Below, one piece after another: positions 9,051 to 17,232 of a stretch of DNA of 64,000 nt. The position numbers and the translations under genes are program-made. The notes beneath the pieces were generated by a model. That model saw nothing but the letters and a program-made list of their open reading frames with translations, was not told the origin of the DNA and searched no databases. The DNA comes from Alkalihalobacterium elongatum (lineage in GTDB: Bacteria > Bacillota > Bacilli > Bacillales > Bacillaceae_F). Each line of letters opens with the position of its first letter. The stretch's first letter is position 1. The stretch lies in assembly GCF_019024285.1 (NCBI RefSeq), contig NZ_WMKZ01000007.1, forward strand, positions 62,001 through 126,000. The letters are read 5' to 3'.

Positions 9051-10406
9051 TTGTTTCAAAAAGTATTAATCGCAAACCGTGGAGAAATTGCATTACGTAT
9101 TATTCGTACGTGTCAACGTTTAGGAATTAAAACAGTAGCCGTTTATTCTGAAGCAGATGCAGAGTCATTACACGTAAAACATGCAGATGAGGCTTATTTA
9201 ATTGGAAAACCGAGAGTTAATGAAAGTTATCTAAATTTAGAGGTTATCTTAGAAAAAGCTAAAGAAGCTGGAGTGGATGCTATCCATCCAGGGTATGGCT
9301 TACTTTCTGAGAATAGTAACTTCGCAAAGAGATGTAAGGAAGAAGGTATTACATTTATTGGTCCGTCACCTGACGTTATTGCAAGTATGGGAAGTAAAAT
9401 CGAAGCGAGAAAAGCAATGGAGCAAGCAGGGGTGCCTGTTGTACCAGGAATTACTAGACCATTAGCTGATGCAGATGAAGCTGTACAAATTGCTAATGAA
9501 ATTGGTTACCCAGTTATGCTAAAAGCCTCCGCTGGTGGTGGTGGTATTGGAATGCAGGTTGTTAGAAGTGATGAAGAAATTCAAAAAGCATTTGAAGGAA
9601 ATCAGAAACGAGCAACAGACTTTTTCGGTGATGGGGCAATGTATGTTGAAAAGTTTGTTGAAAACCCTCGCCACATCGAAATTCAAATATTAGCTGATCA
9701 ATCTGGAAATACACTGTACTTATGGGAGAGAGATTGCTCCGTTCAAAGACGACATCAAAAAGTAGTAGAGGAAGCTCCTTCTCCATTTTTAGATGAAGAA
9801 ACACGTAGGAAAATGGGCGAGGCAGCAGTTCGTGCAGCCAAAGCAATAGGGTATGAAAATGCGGGAACTATTGAGTTTTTAGTAGATGAAGATAAAAACT
9901 TTTATTTCCTCGAAATGAATACGAGATTGCAAGTGGAACATCCAGTAACAGAAGAAATCACAGGTCTTGATCTTGTTGAACAGCAACTCAAAATCGCTTT
10001 TGGTCAACTGCTTGAATTAAAGCAAGAAGATGTACAAAAACAAGGACATGCGATAGAAGTCAGGATTTATGCTGAAGATCCAAAAACGTTCTTCCCTTCC
10101 CCTGGTAAAATTACGGCTTTTCAATTACCAGAACAGCCATTTGTTAGGAATGAATGTGCAGTGAGCGAACACTCAGTTGTTACACCATTCTATGATCCTA
10201 TGATCGCCAAGTTAATCGTTAAAGGTGAGGATCGAACAGAAGCAATTGAATTCTTACAAGAAGCTTTAAAAAGTTATGTAGTAGAAGGAATTAAAACAAA
10301 TATTCCTATGCTACAAACAGTTGCAGAACACCCTTCATTTATTGCTGGAGATGTTACAACAAACTTTGTATCTGAAAAACTACAAAATAAACCAATTAAA
10401 AAATAA
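9051..10406 (+). CDS. yngH: Biotin carboxylase subunit of 3-methylcrotonyl-CoA-type carboxylase
   Basis: A biotin carboxylase of about 451 residues (ATP-grasp). It starts FQKVLIANRGEIALRIIRTC; ATP-binding KASAGGGGIGMQVV near 165-178, RDCSVQRRHQKVVEEAPSP near 230-248, and the catalytic MNTRLQVEHPVTE near 288-300. It carboxylates the biotin on the small carrier protein encoded next. I chose the TTG at 9051 because AGAGGTG, which contains the longer frame's GTG at 9042, is itself the SD. With the carrier and the YngE carboxyltransferase it makes an acyl-CoA carboxylase; leucine-pathway context points to 3-methylcrotonyl-CoA. Confidence 0.93.
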   Translation: MFQKVLIANRGEIALRIIRTCQRLGIKTVAVYSEADAESLHVKHADEAYLIGKPRVNESYLNLEVILEKAKEAGVDAIHPGYGLLSENSNFAKRCKEEGITFIGPSPDVIASMGSKIEARKAMEQAGVPVVPGITRPLADADEAVQIANEIGYPVMLKASAGGGGIGMQVVRSDEEIQKAFEGNQKRATDFFGDGAMYVEKFVENPRHIEIQILADQSGNTLYLWERDCSVQRRHQKVVEEAPSPFLDEETRRKMGEAAVRAAKAIGYENAGTIEFLVDEDKNFYFLEMNTRLQVEHPVTEEITGLDLVEQQLKIAFGQLLELKQEDVQKQGHAIEVRIYAEDPKTFFPSPGKITAFQLPEQPFVRNECAVSEHSVVTPFYDPMIAKLIVKGEDRTEAIEFLQEALKSYVVEGIKTNIPMLQTVAEHPSFIAGDVTTNFVSEKLQNKPIKK

Positions 10407-10423
10407 TCTTAGGGGGAATTATC

Positions 10424-10636
10424 ATGAGTCAAGTAATTACAAATATGGCAGGTAACCTTTGGAAACTATTAGTTCAAGTTGGAGATCAAGTAGAAGAAGG
10501 GCAAGACATTGCGATCCTAGAGTCAATGAAGATGGAAATTCCTGTTGCTGCAGAAGAAAGTGGAACTGTAAAAGAAGTGTTAAAAGAAGAAGGCGATTTC
10601 GTTGATGAAGGTGAAGTTCTAATCGTTCTAGAGTAG
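10424..10636 (+). CDS. yngHB: Biotin/lipoyl attachment carrier protein
   Basis: A free-standing 70-residue biotin carboxyl carrier domain. The biotinylation site is the lysine of ESMKMEIPV near residue 35, in a four-repeat beta fold typical of the family. It shuttles carboxybiotin between YngH and YngE. Family members are usually about 70-75 residues when encoded alone, so this is complete. SD AGGGGGAA precedes the ATG, 17 bp after yngH. Confidence 0.93.
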   Translation: MSQVITNMAGNLWKLLVQVGDQVEEGQDIAILESMKMEIPVAAEESGTVKEVLKEEGDFVDEGEVLIVLE

Positions 10637-10750
10637 ATGGTACCTTTTAAGGCTGAACATATCTTCAACTTAAAGCTCTACTACTTAAGGGAAAATTATT
10701 TTCGTTATCTTTGGCGAAATTAAGTGTTTTCTTAATAAGGAGGAAAATCA

Positions 10751-11665
10751 GTGAAGTTTCCTAATAACATTACGTTGAAGGAAGTTGGACCACGGGATGG
10801 GCTACAAAACGAAAAAGCGTTTATTTCTACTGAAGATAAAGTTGAATGGATAAATATGTTATCTGACACTGGACTTTCTTACATTGAAATTACGTCTTTT
10901 GTCCATCCAAAGTGGATTCCAGCACTTGCAGACGCTGTAGATGTAGCTAAACGGATTAATCGTAAACAGGGAGTTACTTATGCAGCCCTAGTTCCTAATG
11001 AAAAAGGCTTACAACGGGCTTTTGAAGCTAATATCGATGAAGTATCAGTGTTTATGTCTGCAAGTGAAACACATAATCATAAAAATATTAATAAAACAAT
11101 TGACGATACATTCAAAGTCCTTCGTCCTGTTGTGCAAGAAGCAAAGGCTAATGGAAAAACCACGAGAGGGTATGTTTCCACAGTCTTTGGATGCCCTTAT
11201 GAACAAAACGTCTCAATCGAAGATGTAATAAAAGTGTCAGAGCACTTATTTGATATGGGGATTGATGAATTGTCATTAGGGGATACGATTGGGGTTGGAA
11301 ACCCAGCGCAAGTTCAACGTGTGTTAGATGAACTATTGACTAGGTTTCCAGCAGATCGACTGGCTATGCACTTCCATGACACAAGAGGGACAGCACTAGC
11401 CAACATATTAGCTTCTTTAGATATGGGCATTACCAAGTTTGATTCGGCGGTAGCTGGACTTGGAGGTTGTCCTTATGCTCCAGGTGCTTCTGGTAATGTG
11501 GCTACTGAAGATTTACTTTATATGCTTAATGCAATGCAGATTAAAACAGGTGTCGAACAAGACCGCCTAATACAAGCAGCACAATGGATTGAAGAAAAAG
11601 TAGGTCGAACACTACCGAGTCGAAATTTACAAGTAGCTAAAGCAAGTTGTCAAACTAGAGCTTAA
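10751..11665 (+). CDS. yngG: Hydroxymethylglutaryl-CoA lyase
   Basis: A 304-residue HMG-CoA lyase (DRE-TIM metallolyase). It has the N-terminal LKEVGPRDGLQNE, the metal-binding AMHFHDTRGTALAN near residues 200-213, and the signature AGLGGCPYAPGASGNVATED near 236-255 that includes the catalytic cysteine. It splits HMG-CoA into acetoacetate and acetyl-CoA, the last step of leucine degradation. The start is GTG, 8 nt after AAGGAGGA. The 114-bp gap before it has only weak self-complementarity. Confidence 0.93.
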   Translation: MKFPNNITLKEVGPRDGLQNEKAFISTEDKVEWINMLSDTGLSYIEITSFVHPKWIPALADAVDVAKRINRKQGVTYAALVPNEKGLQRAFEANIDEVSVFMSASETHNHKNINKTIDDTFKVLRPVVQEAKANGKTTRGYVSTVFGCPYEQNVSIEDVIKVSEHLFDMGIDELSLGDTIGVGNPAQVQRVLDELLTRFPADRLAMHFHDTRGTALANILASLDMGITKFDSAVAGLGGCPYAPGASGNVATEDLLYMLNAMQIKTGVEQDRLIQAAQWIEEKVGRTLPSRNLQVAKASCQTRA

Positions 11666-11684
11666 TCATAAGGGGGATTTCACA

Positions 11685-12467
11685 TTGGATAAAAAAGTAT
11701 TGTTGACGATAGACGAGACAGGTGTAGCACACATTACCCTCGATCGTCCAGAAGCAGCTAATGCTCTTTCCCTTCAGATGTTATACGAGTTACACGAAGC
11801 AATACAAGAAATTAAATATAATCCTGAAGTACGTTGTGTTGTTATTAAAGCATCAGGTGAGAAAGTCTTTTGTGCAGGTGCTGACTTAAAAGAACGTGCG
11901 GGAATGGACCCTGTTCAAGTAAAACGAACAGTGGCACTTATCAGAGGTAATATAAATGATATTGAATCACTCCCGCAACCAGTTATTTGTGCTTTAAATG
12001 GAAGTGCCTTTGGCGGCGGACTTGAACTTGCCTTAGCTTGCGATATTCGAATTGCAGCGGATCATATTAAAGTCGGTCTAACAGAAACTTCTTTAGCTAT
12101 AATTCCAGGGGCTGGTGGGACACAACGTCTCCCAAGGCTTATTGGAAAAGGTAAAGCAAAAGAACTAATCTATACTGCTAGACGAGTAGATGCTTATGAA
12201 GCAGAAAAAATTGGCTTGGTTGAGTATGTAGTTCCTCTAGAAAGTATTGACGAGAAAGTTAGTGAAATAACCTCACAAATTACAAAGAATGGTCCTATTG
12301 CCTTGCAACAAGCAAAGTATGCCATTGATAGAGGATTAGAAGTAGATTTACAAACAGGATTAGCACTTGAACAAAAAGCATATGAAGTAACGATTCCAAC
12401 AAAAGACAGGATTGAAGGGTTAACGGCTTTTAAAGAAAAGCGTACACCTAATTACACTGGGGAATAA
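11685..12467 (+). CDS. yngF: Enoyl-CoA hydratase, probable methylglutaconyl-CoA hydratase
   Basis: A 260-residue crotonase-fold protein. The oxyanion-hole and active-site segments are visible: FCAGADLKER near 64-73, LNGSAFGGGLELALACDIRI near 104-123, and IIPGAGGTQRLPRLIGK near 142-158. In the leucine pathway it would hydrate 3-methylglutaconyl-CoA to HMG-CoA, feeding YngG. The start is TTG at 11685, 7-8 nt after AAGGGGGAT. Crotonase paralogues are hard to separate by sequence; the operon position carries the functional call. Confidence 0.9.
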   Translation: MDKKVLLTIDETGVAHITLDRPEAANALSLQMLYELHEAIQEIKYNPEVRCVVIKASGEKVFCAGADLKERAGMDPVQVKRTVALIRGNINDIESLPQPVICALNGSAFGGGLELALACDIRIAADHIKVGLTETSLAIIPGAGGTQRLPRLIGKGKAKELIYTARRVDAYEAEKIGLVEYVVPLESIDEKVSEITSQITKNGPIALQQAKYAIDRGLEVDLQTGLALEQKAYEVTIPTKDRIEGLTAFKEKRTPNYTGE

Positions 12468-12494
12468 GGAAACATTTTGAGGAGGCGATCTAGC

Positions 12495-14024
12495 ATGTCA
12501 TTTGAAAAGGAATTACAGGACCGAATAGAAACGATAAAAAAGGGCGGCGCGGAGAAATACCATCAGAGTAATGCTGAAAAAGGAAAATTATTTGTTCGCG
12601 AGAGACTCGAACTTTTATTTGATGAAGGACTGGATATCGAAGATGGATTTTTTGCTAATTGCATGGCTGAAGGACTTCCTGCAGATGGAGTTGTTACAGG
12701 AATTGGAAAGATCAACGGTGAGACTGTTTGTGTAATGGCGAATGACTCAACAATTAAAGCAGGCTCTTGGGGTGCAAGAACCGTTGAAAAAATTATTCGC
12801 ATTCAAGAAACTGCAGAAAAGTTAAATGTCCCAATGCTTTATTTGGTAGACTCTGCAGGAGCTCGTATTACTGACCAAGTTGAAATGTTTCCAGGGCGTC
12901 GTGGTGCAGGGAGAATTTTTTATAACCAAGTAAAACTTTCTGGGCGTGTTCCACAAATTTGTTTATTATTTGGACCATCAGCAGCTGGTGGGGCTTATAT
13001 TCCTGCTTTCTGTGATATCGTGATTATGGTTGACGGAAATGCTTCCATGTATTTAGGCTCACCACGTATGGCCGAAATGGTTATTGGTGAGAAAGTAACT
13101 TTAGAAGAAATGGGTGGAGCGAGAATGCACTGCTCAGTTTCTGGTTGTGGTGACATTTTAGCTAAAACTGAACAAGAAGCAATTGAAAAGGCAAGACAAT
13201 ACTTAGCTTACTTCCCTACTAATTTTGGAGAAGATGCACCTGTTAAAGAGCCAGTTGCACCAAAAGCTTTTGATAAAACTTTAGAAGAAATTATTCCTCA
13301 AAACCAAAATGCTCCGTTTAATATGATGGATCTTATTAATCGTATTATAGACGAAGGAACATTTTTTGAGATTAAGAAATTATTTGCACAAGAGTTAATT
13401 ACAGGTTTAGCAAGAATAGATGGAAGACCTGTTGGGATTATTGCTAACCAGCCGAGAATGAAGGGTGGGGTACTATTCCACGATTCCGCTGATAAAGCAG
13501 CAAAGTTTATTAACTTATGTGATGCTTATAACATTCCGCTATTATTCTTAGCTGACATCCCTGGATTTATGATTGGTACGAAAGTAGAACGCGCTGGAAT
13601 CATTCGCCATGGGGCAAAAATGATTTCTGCAATGAGTGAAGCAACTGTACCAAAAATCTCTATCGTTGTGAGAAAAGCATATGGAGCTGGTTTATATGCA
13701 ATGGCTGGTCCAGCGTTTGAACCTGATTGTTGTTTAGCTCTTCCGAATGCTCAAATCGCCGTAATGGGTCCTGAAGCAGCGGTTAATGCTGTATACGCAA
13801 ATAAAATTGCCCAACTACCAGAAGAAGAGAGGCCAGATTTTGTTGCTCAAAAACGTGAAGAGTATAAGGAAGATATTGACATTTACCGATTAGCATCAGA
13901 AATGGTCATTGATGGGATTGTTCCAGCTAATTCTTTACGTGATGAGTTATCAAAACGTTTTGAAGCGTATATGTCTAAATACGTTGTTTTCACTCACCGT
14001 AAGCACCCTGTATATCCAGTGTAA
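12495..14024 (+). CDS. yngE: Acyl-CoA carboxylase carboxyltransferase subunit (3-methylcrotonyl-CoA type)
   Basis: A carboxyltransferase of about 509 residues with both crotonase-like halves fused. Visible are LVDSAGARITDQVEMFPGR near 115-133, the oxyanion loop FGPSAAGGAYIPAF near 157-170, and in the C-terminal half LADIPGFMIGTKVERAGIIR followed by KAYGAGLYAMAG. It transfers the carboxyl group from biotin to the acyl-CoA. I start at ATG 12495; the longer frame begins with a TTG that overlaps the GAGGAGG Shine-Dalgarno. Last of the seven genes in the B. subtilis-like order. Confidence 0.92.
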   Translation: MSFEKELQDRIETIKKGGAEKYHQSNAEKGKLFVRERLELLFDEGLDIEDGFFANCMAEGLPADGVVTGIGKINGETVCVMANDSTIKAGSWGARTVEKIIRIQETAEKLNVPMLYLVDSAGARITDQVEMFPGRRGAGRIFYNQVKLSGRVPQICLLFGPSAAGGAYIPAFCDIVIMVDGNASMYLGSPRMAEMVIGEKVTLEEMGGARMHCSVSGCGDILAKTEQEAIEKARQYLAYFPTNFGEDAPVKEPVAPKAFDKTLEEIIPQNQNAPFNMMDLINRIIDEGTFFEIKKLFAQELITGLARIDGRPVGIIANQPRMKGGVLFHDSADKAAKFINLCDAYNIPLLFLADIPGFMIGTKVERAGIIRHGAKMISAMSEATVPKISIVVRKAYGAGLYAMAGPAFEPDCCLALPNAQIAVMGPEAAVNAVYANKIAQLPEEERPDFVAQKREEYKEDIDIYRLASEMVIDGIVPANSLRDELSKRFEAYMSKYVVFTHRKHPVYPV

Positions 14025-14040
14025 GATAGAAATTGTCTTA

Positions 14041-14090
14041 AAGTGCCTGGTTCCATTAATGAATTTTTATATTGATGGTGCCTGGCACTT
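14041..14090 (+). repeat. Long imperfect hairpin of the GTGCCTGG...GCCTGGCAC type
   Basis: Two 16-nt arms (AAGTGCCTGGTTCCAT and ATGGTGCCTGGCACTT) pair with two mismatches and one G-U around an 18-nt loop. There is no adjacent T-run. Similar GTGCCTGGCAC palindromes are, as I recall, scattered between genes in Bacillaceae genomes, so this may be one copy of a dispersed element. It lies in the 136-bp gap between yngE and the next ligase and could also end or protect the yng mRNA. Confidence 0.55.
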
Positions 14091-14160
14091 GGCATTTGGT
14101 CAGCCGAAAAATCGTTTTTTTAATACAATTCTTTAATTGAATGTAAAAGGAGGATAAAGC

Positions 14161-16101
14161 ATGACTATAGCGTGGAACCCCTCAAAAGAACTAATGGAGT
14201 CAACGCGTCTTTATCAATGGATGCAACAGCTAGGATATAGTAATTATGAAGAGTTCTTGAATGCATCTACTAAAGACATTGCTTGGTTTTGGAAGGAAGC
14301 AGAACAAGCTCTACAAATCGATTGGTACGAGCCATATAAAGAAACACTATGTCTTGAAGACGGTGTTAAATGGCCAAAGTGGTTTGTTGGAGGAAAGTTA
14401 AATACCGCATACAATACGGTTGAAAATTGGGCAGAAAAACAAGAAATGGCTAATACAAACGCAATTGTATGGGAAAGTGAAGATGGAATAGTCCAAACTT
14501 ATACTTATACACAATTAGCTGAAGCAGTTGCGCGTGTAGCGAATGGATTTAAGCAGCAAGGTATAGAAAAAGGTGATGTTATTGCCATTTATATGCCAAT
14601 GGTGCCTGAAACAGTTATAGCAATGATGGCAGCGGCTAAGATTGGAGCTATTTATTCCCCTATTTTTTCAGGTTACGGAACAGATGCAGTAGCAACACGT
14701 TTAAATGCAGCTGAAGCAAAAATGATTGTAACAGCTGATGGCTTTTTAAGAAGAGGCAAACCTGTTGCTATGAAAGAGGAAGCTGATCGTGCTGTAGAAA
14801 AGTCTCCTTCTATAGAAAAGGTAATTGTTTTCAAACGACTGAACCGTGAAATCCCATGGAATGAAACAAGAGATGTTGATTGGAAACAGCTAATAAGCCA
14901 AGAGCCTTTGAATGAAACACTTCATATGGATAGCGCAGATCCATTAATGCTTATCTATACATCTGGAACTACAGGACGTCCAAAAGGTGCTGTACATACT
15001 CACTCTGGTTTCCCAATTAAAGCAGCGTTTGATGCTGGAATTGGTATGGACGTAAAAAGAGGAGATACTTTATTTTGGTTTACAGACATGGGTTGGATGA
15101 TGGGACCGTTTTTAGTTTACGGTGGCTTAATGAATGGAGCTACGATCTTATTATACGAGGGAACACCAGATTTCCCTCAACCTGATCGCTTATGGGAAGT
15201 TGTTTCCAAGCATCAAGTAACACATTTAGGTATCTCACCAACACTTATCCGTTCGATGATGAAGCATGGTGAGGAGTGGCCACAAAAGCATGATTTAAGT
15301 ACGTTACGTGTAATCGCATCAACTGGGGAACCTTGGAACCCAGAACCGTGGCTATGGCTATTCGAAAAAGTAGGTCAATCGCAAATTCCTATCTTTAACT
15401 ACTCTGGAGGCACGGAAATCTCTGGGGGAATATTAGGAAATGTGTTAGTGCGACCTATTGGCCCAATAACTTTTAATTCACCTCTTCCAGGTATGGATGT
15501 CGATGTATTTGATGAAGATGGTAACCCTGTCTTAAATCAAGTTGGCGAATTGGTTATCAAACAACCATGGGTTGGGATGACTAAAGGGTTTTGGAAAGAA
15601 CCAGAGCGTTTTGAAGATGCTTATTGGAGTCGGTGGGAAGATATTTGGGTTCATGGTGATTGGGTAATCAAAGATACTGAAGGGTTTTGGACGATTACAG
15701 GACGATCTGATGATATTTTAAATGTTGCCGGAAAACGTTTAGGTCCAGCTGAAATTGAATCGGTTTTAGTGGAACATCCAAATGTTGTTGAAGCTGGTAC
15801 TATAGGTATACCTGACGAGGTGAAAGGCGAAGCTGCAGTTTGTTTTGCCGTTCTAAATCAACAAGTATCCGAGCCTAATCAATTAAAAGACGAGCTTCTT
15901 CAGCTCGTTGCTGAAAAAATGGGTAGAGCCTTAAAACCTAAAGCTATTTATTTTGTCCAGGACTTACCAAAGACTCGAAATGCAAAAGTCATGCGAAGAG
16001 CTATTAAGGCAGCATATTTAGATAAAGATGCCGGTGATCTTTCATCACTTGAAAATCCACAAGCACTCACCGAAATTAATAAGTTAGGAAAAGAAGCTTA
16101 A
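14161..16101 (+). CDS. Acetyl-CoA synthetase-like acyl-CoA ligase
   Basis: A 646-residue AMP-forming ligase of the acetyl-CoA synthetase branch. The N-terminal 100 residues resemble the ACAS_N cap; then LIYTSGTTGRPKGAVHTHSG near 263-282, WFTDMGWMMGP near 303, the TGEPWNPE motif, HGDWVIKD, GRSDDILNVAGKRLGPAEIE near 520-540 and the terminal lysine in KTRNAKVMRRAIK. It activates a short acid in the cytoplasm. Being downstream of HMG-CoA lyase, acetoacetate or propionate/isovalerate are candidates; this is inference. SD AAAGGAGGA. The gap before it holds a hairpin, so it may be separately transcribed. Confidence 0.82.
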   Translation: MTIAWNPSKELMESTRLYQWMQQLGYSNYEEFLNASTKDIAWFWKEAEQALQIDWYEPYKETLCLEDGVKWPKWFVGGKLNTAYNTVENWAEKQEMANTNAIVWESEDGIVQTYTYTQLAEAVARVANGFKQQGIEKGDVIAIYMPMVPETVIAMMAAAKIGAIYSPIFSGYGTDAVATRLNAAEAKMIVTADGFLRRGKPVAMKEEADRAVEKSPSIEKVIVFKRLNREIPWNETRDVDWKQLISQEPLNETLHMDSADPLMLIYTSGTTGRPKGAVHTHSGFPIKAAFDAGIGMDVKRGDTLFWFTDMGWMMGPFLVYGGLMNGATILLYEGTPDFPQPDRLWEVVSKHQVTHLGISPTLIRSMMKHGEEWPQKHDLSTLRVIASTGEPWNPEPWLWLFEKVGQSQIPIFNYSGGTEISGGILGNVLVRPIGPITFNSPLPGMDVDVFDEDGNPVLNQVGELVIKQPWVGMTKGFWKEPERFEDAYWSRWEDIWVHGDWVIKDTEGFWTITGRSDDILNVAGKRLGPAEIESVLVEHPNVVEAGTIGIPDEVKGEAAVCFAVLNQQVSEPNQLKDELLQLVAEKMGRALKPKAIYFVQDLPKTRNAKVMRRAIKAAYLDKDAGDLSSLENPQALTEINKLGKEA

Positions 16102-16132
16102 TTCATCACAATTACATTTTTTTTATATAAAA

Positions 16133-16159
16133 AGTTACTCTTTATGAGTAGCTTTTTTT
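16133..16159 (+). terminator. Terminator after the acetyl-CoA synthetase-like gene
   Basis: An 8-bp stem AGTTACTC / GAGTAGCT (one G-U) with loop TTTAT is followed by a run of seven Ts. It closes the catabolic region. Confidence 0.8.
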
Positions 16160-16261
16160 GAGTATAAATCAGTAAGATGATAAAAAAGAGACTAAGGATA
16201 TCATCATATGAATTGCCACTACAACTCCTCAATAAGTTACCTAAATTTACTAATTAACTTA

Positions 16262-16292
16262 GTACATAGACTTGTCCAAATGAAACATACTA
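16262..16292 (+). promoter_or_regulatory. Candidate sigma-G promoter of the SASP gene
   Basis: GTACATA near 16262 (-35) and CATACTA at 16286-16292 (-10), about 17 nt apart, resemble forespore sigma-G promoters, and the gene downstream is a classic sigma-G target. Found by eye, without scoring. Confidence 0.45.
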
Positions 16293-16318
16293 TGCTTACA
16301 AAGAGGAGGTGAACACAC

Positions 16319-16531
16319 ATGCCAACAAACAGAAGCAACAACTCAAATCAACTAGTAGTACCTGGTGTACAACAAGCGCTAGACCAAATGAAGTATGAGA
16401 TTGCTCAAGAGTTTGGTGTTCAACTTGGTCCTGATGCTACTTCTCGTGCTAACGGTTCAGTAGGTGGAGAAATTACAAAACGCTTAGTTCAAATGGCTGA
16501 GCAACAAATGAGTGGTTTTCAACAACAATAA
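16319..16531 (+). CDS. Alpha/beta-type small acid-soluble spore protein
   Basis: A 70-residue alpha/beta SASP. It contains the GPR protease site region [13 protein letters not shown] near residues 25-37 and the conserved second half with [20 protein letters not shown]. These proteins coat DNA in the forespore, protect it from UV and heat, and are degraded at germination. It is a monocistronic gene with a very strong SD (AGAGGAGGTG), a candidate sigma-G promoter upstream and its own terminator. Which ssp paralogue it is cannot be told from one copy. Confidence 0.95.
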   Translation: MPTNRSNNSNQLVVPGVQQALDQMKYEIAQEFGVQLGPDATSRANGSVGGEITKRLVQMAEQQMSGFQQQ

Positions 16532-16543
16532 TATAAGTGGCTT

Positions 16544-16574
16544 AAGAAGAGGTGGGTAACCATCTCTTCTTTTT
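16544..16574 (+). terminator. Terminator of the SASP gene
   Basis: An 11-bp stem AAGAAGAGGTG / CATCTCTTCTT (one G-U) with loop GGTAAC, followed by Ts. Confidence 0.85.
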
Positions 16575-16664
16575 AAGGAGATTAGAAATAGTTTTAGATA
16601 ATGTTTAGTTCTAGCGCTAGAGTTTTCTTAGTAAGACGATATGGACTTTCGAGGAGCTAATACT

Positions 16665-16913
16665 ATGGACCACATTTGCCCAATTTGTAATGGTTTAGAA
16701 GTAATAAGAGCAGCTTGTGATCGATGTGGGTGTACACTAGAGGATAAAGGAAGATTAATGGATTACTTTGATGATTATAGTGCTTACTTAGAAATTGATG
16801 GCATGAAGGAATCGAATACAATTTCGAATGATTTACAAAACAATCAATGTCCACACACTCTATCATGCCCCAATTGTGGCACTAACTCAATTATGCTCGT
16901 GGGTGAGTGGTAA
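16665..16913 (+). CDS. Small Cys-rich (zinc-ribbon-like) protein, function unknown
   Basis: An 82-residue protein starting at ATG 16665, 8 nt after GAGGAG; an in-frame ATG 24 bp upstream lacks a good SD. Cysteines occur as CPIC near residue 5, CDRCGC near 18, and CPHTLSCPNCG near 60-70, a pattern suggesting one or two zinc knuckles. Between them lies an acidic YFDDYSAYLEIDG segment. I recall similar small proteins in other Bacillus genomes but cannot name a family. It is monocistronic and followed by its own hairpin terminator. Confidence 0.7.
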   Translation: MDHICPICNGLEVIRAACDRCGCTLEDKGRLMDYFDDYSAYLEIDGMKESNTISNDLQNNQCPHTLSCPNCGTNSIMLVGEW

Positions 16914-16969
16914 AAGGAAAGCGGAAGGTCCTAGGTTAAACTTGAATGTCTTGACTTTCCGTTATATTA

Positions 16970-16995
16970 GGCTAACTCCTTGAGTTAGTCTTTTT
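16970..16995 (+). terminator. Terminator after the small Cys-rich gene
   Basis: A 9-bp stem GGCTAACTC / GAGTTAGTC (one G-U) with loop CTT, followed by five Ts. The rest of the gap 16914-17232 holds only candidate promoter boxes. Confidence 0.75.
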
Positions 16996-17128
16996 AGTTA
17001 TATAAAAAAATAAAAAGCATATTATTATTAAAGTTGTTCTGTAACACTTTTTTGCGATGGATTAACGGTCTAATGGTTTAAACACCTAACTTGGAACAAG
17101 CCTAGATTAAGTGAAAAGTAAACTGTTT

Positions 17129-17156
17129 TTGTAAATTATTACTATGACAATATAAT
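17129..17156 (+). promoter_or_regulatory. Candidate sigma-A promoter of the symporter gene
   Basis: TTGTAA at 17129 and TATAAT at 17151 are spaced 16 nt. A second TATAAT at 17182 lies closer to the gene but has a poorer -35. Found by eye. Confidence 0.35.
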
Positions 17157-17232
17157 TATTTAACGACTTCTCCATCTTTGTTATAATAAAAAAATCTTCC
17201 AACGACAAAAAACGACAAAGGAGGGGGATGTA

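Noticed and set aside
13909-14136. 75-residue frame overlapping the yngE end
   Set aside because: Overlaps a well-supported gene in another frame, has no SD and ends in the hairpin region; a shadow.
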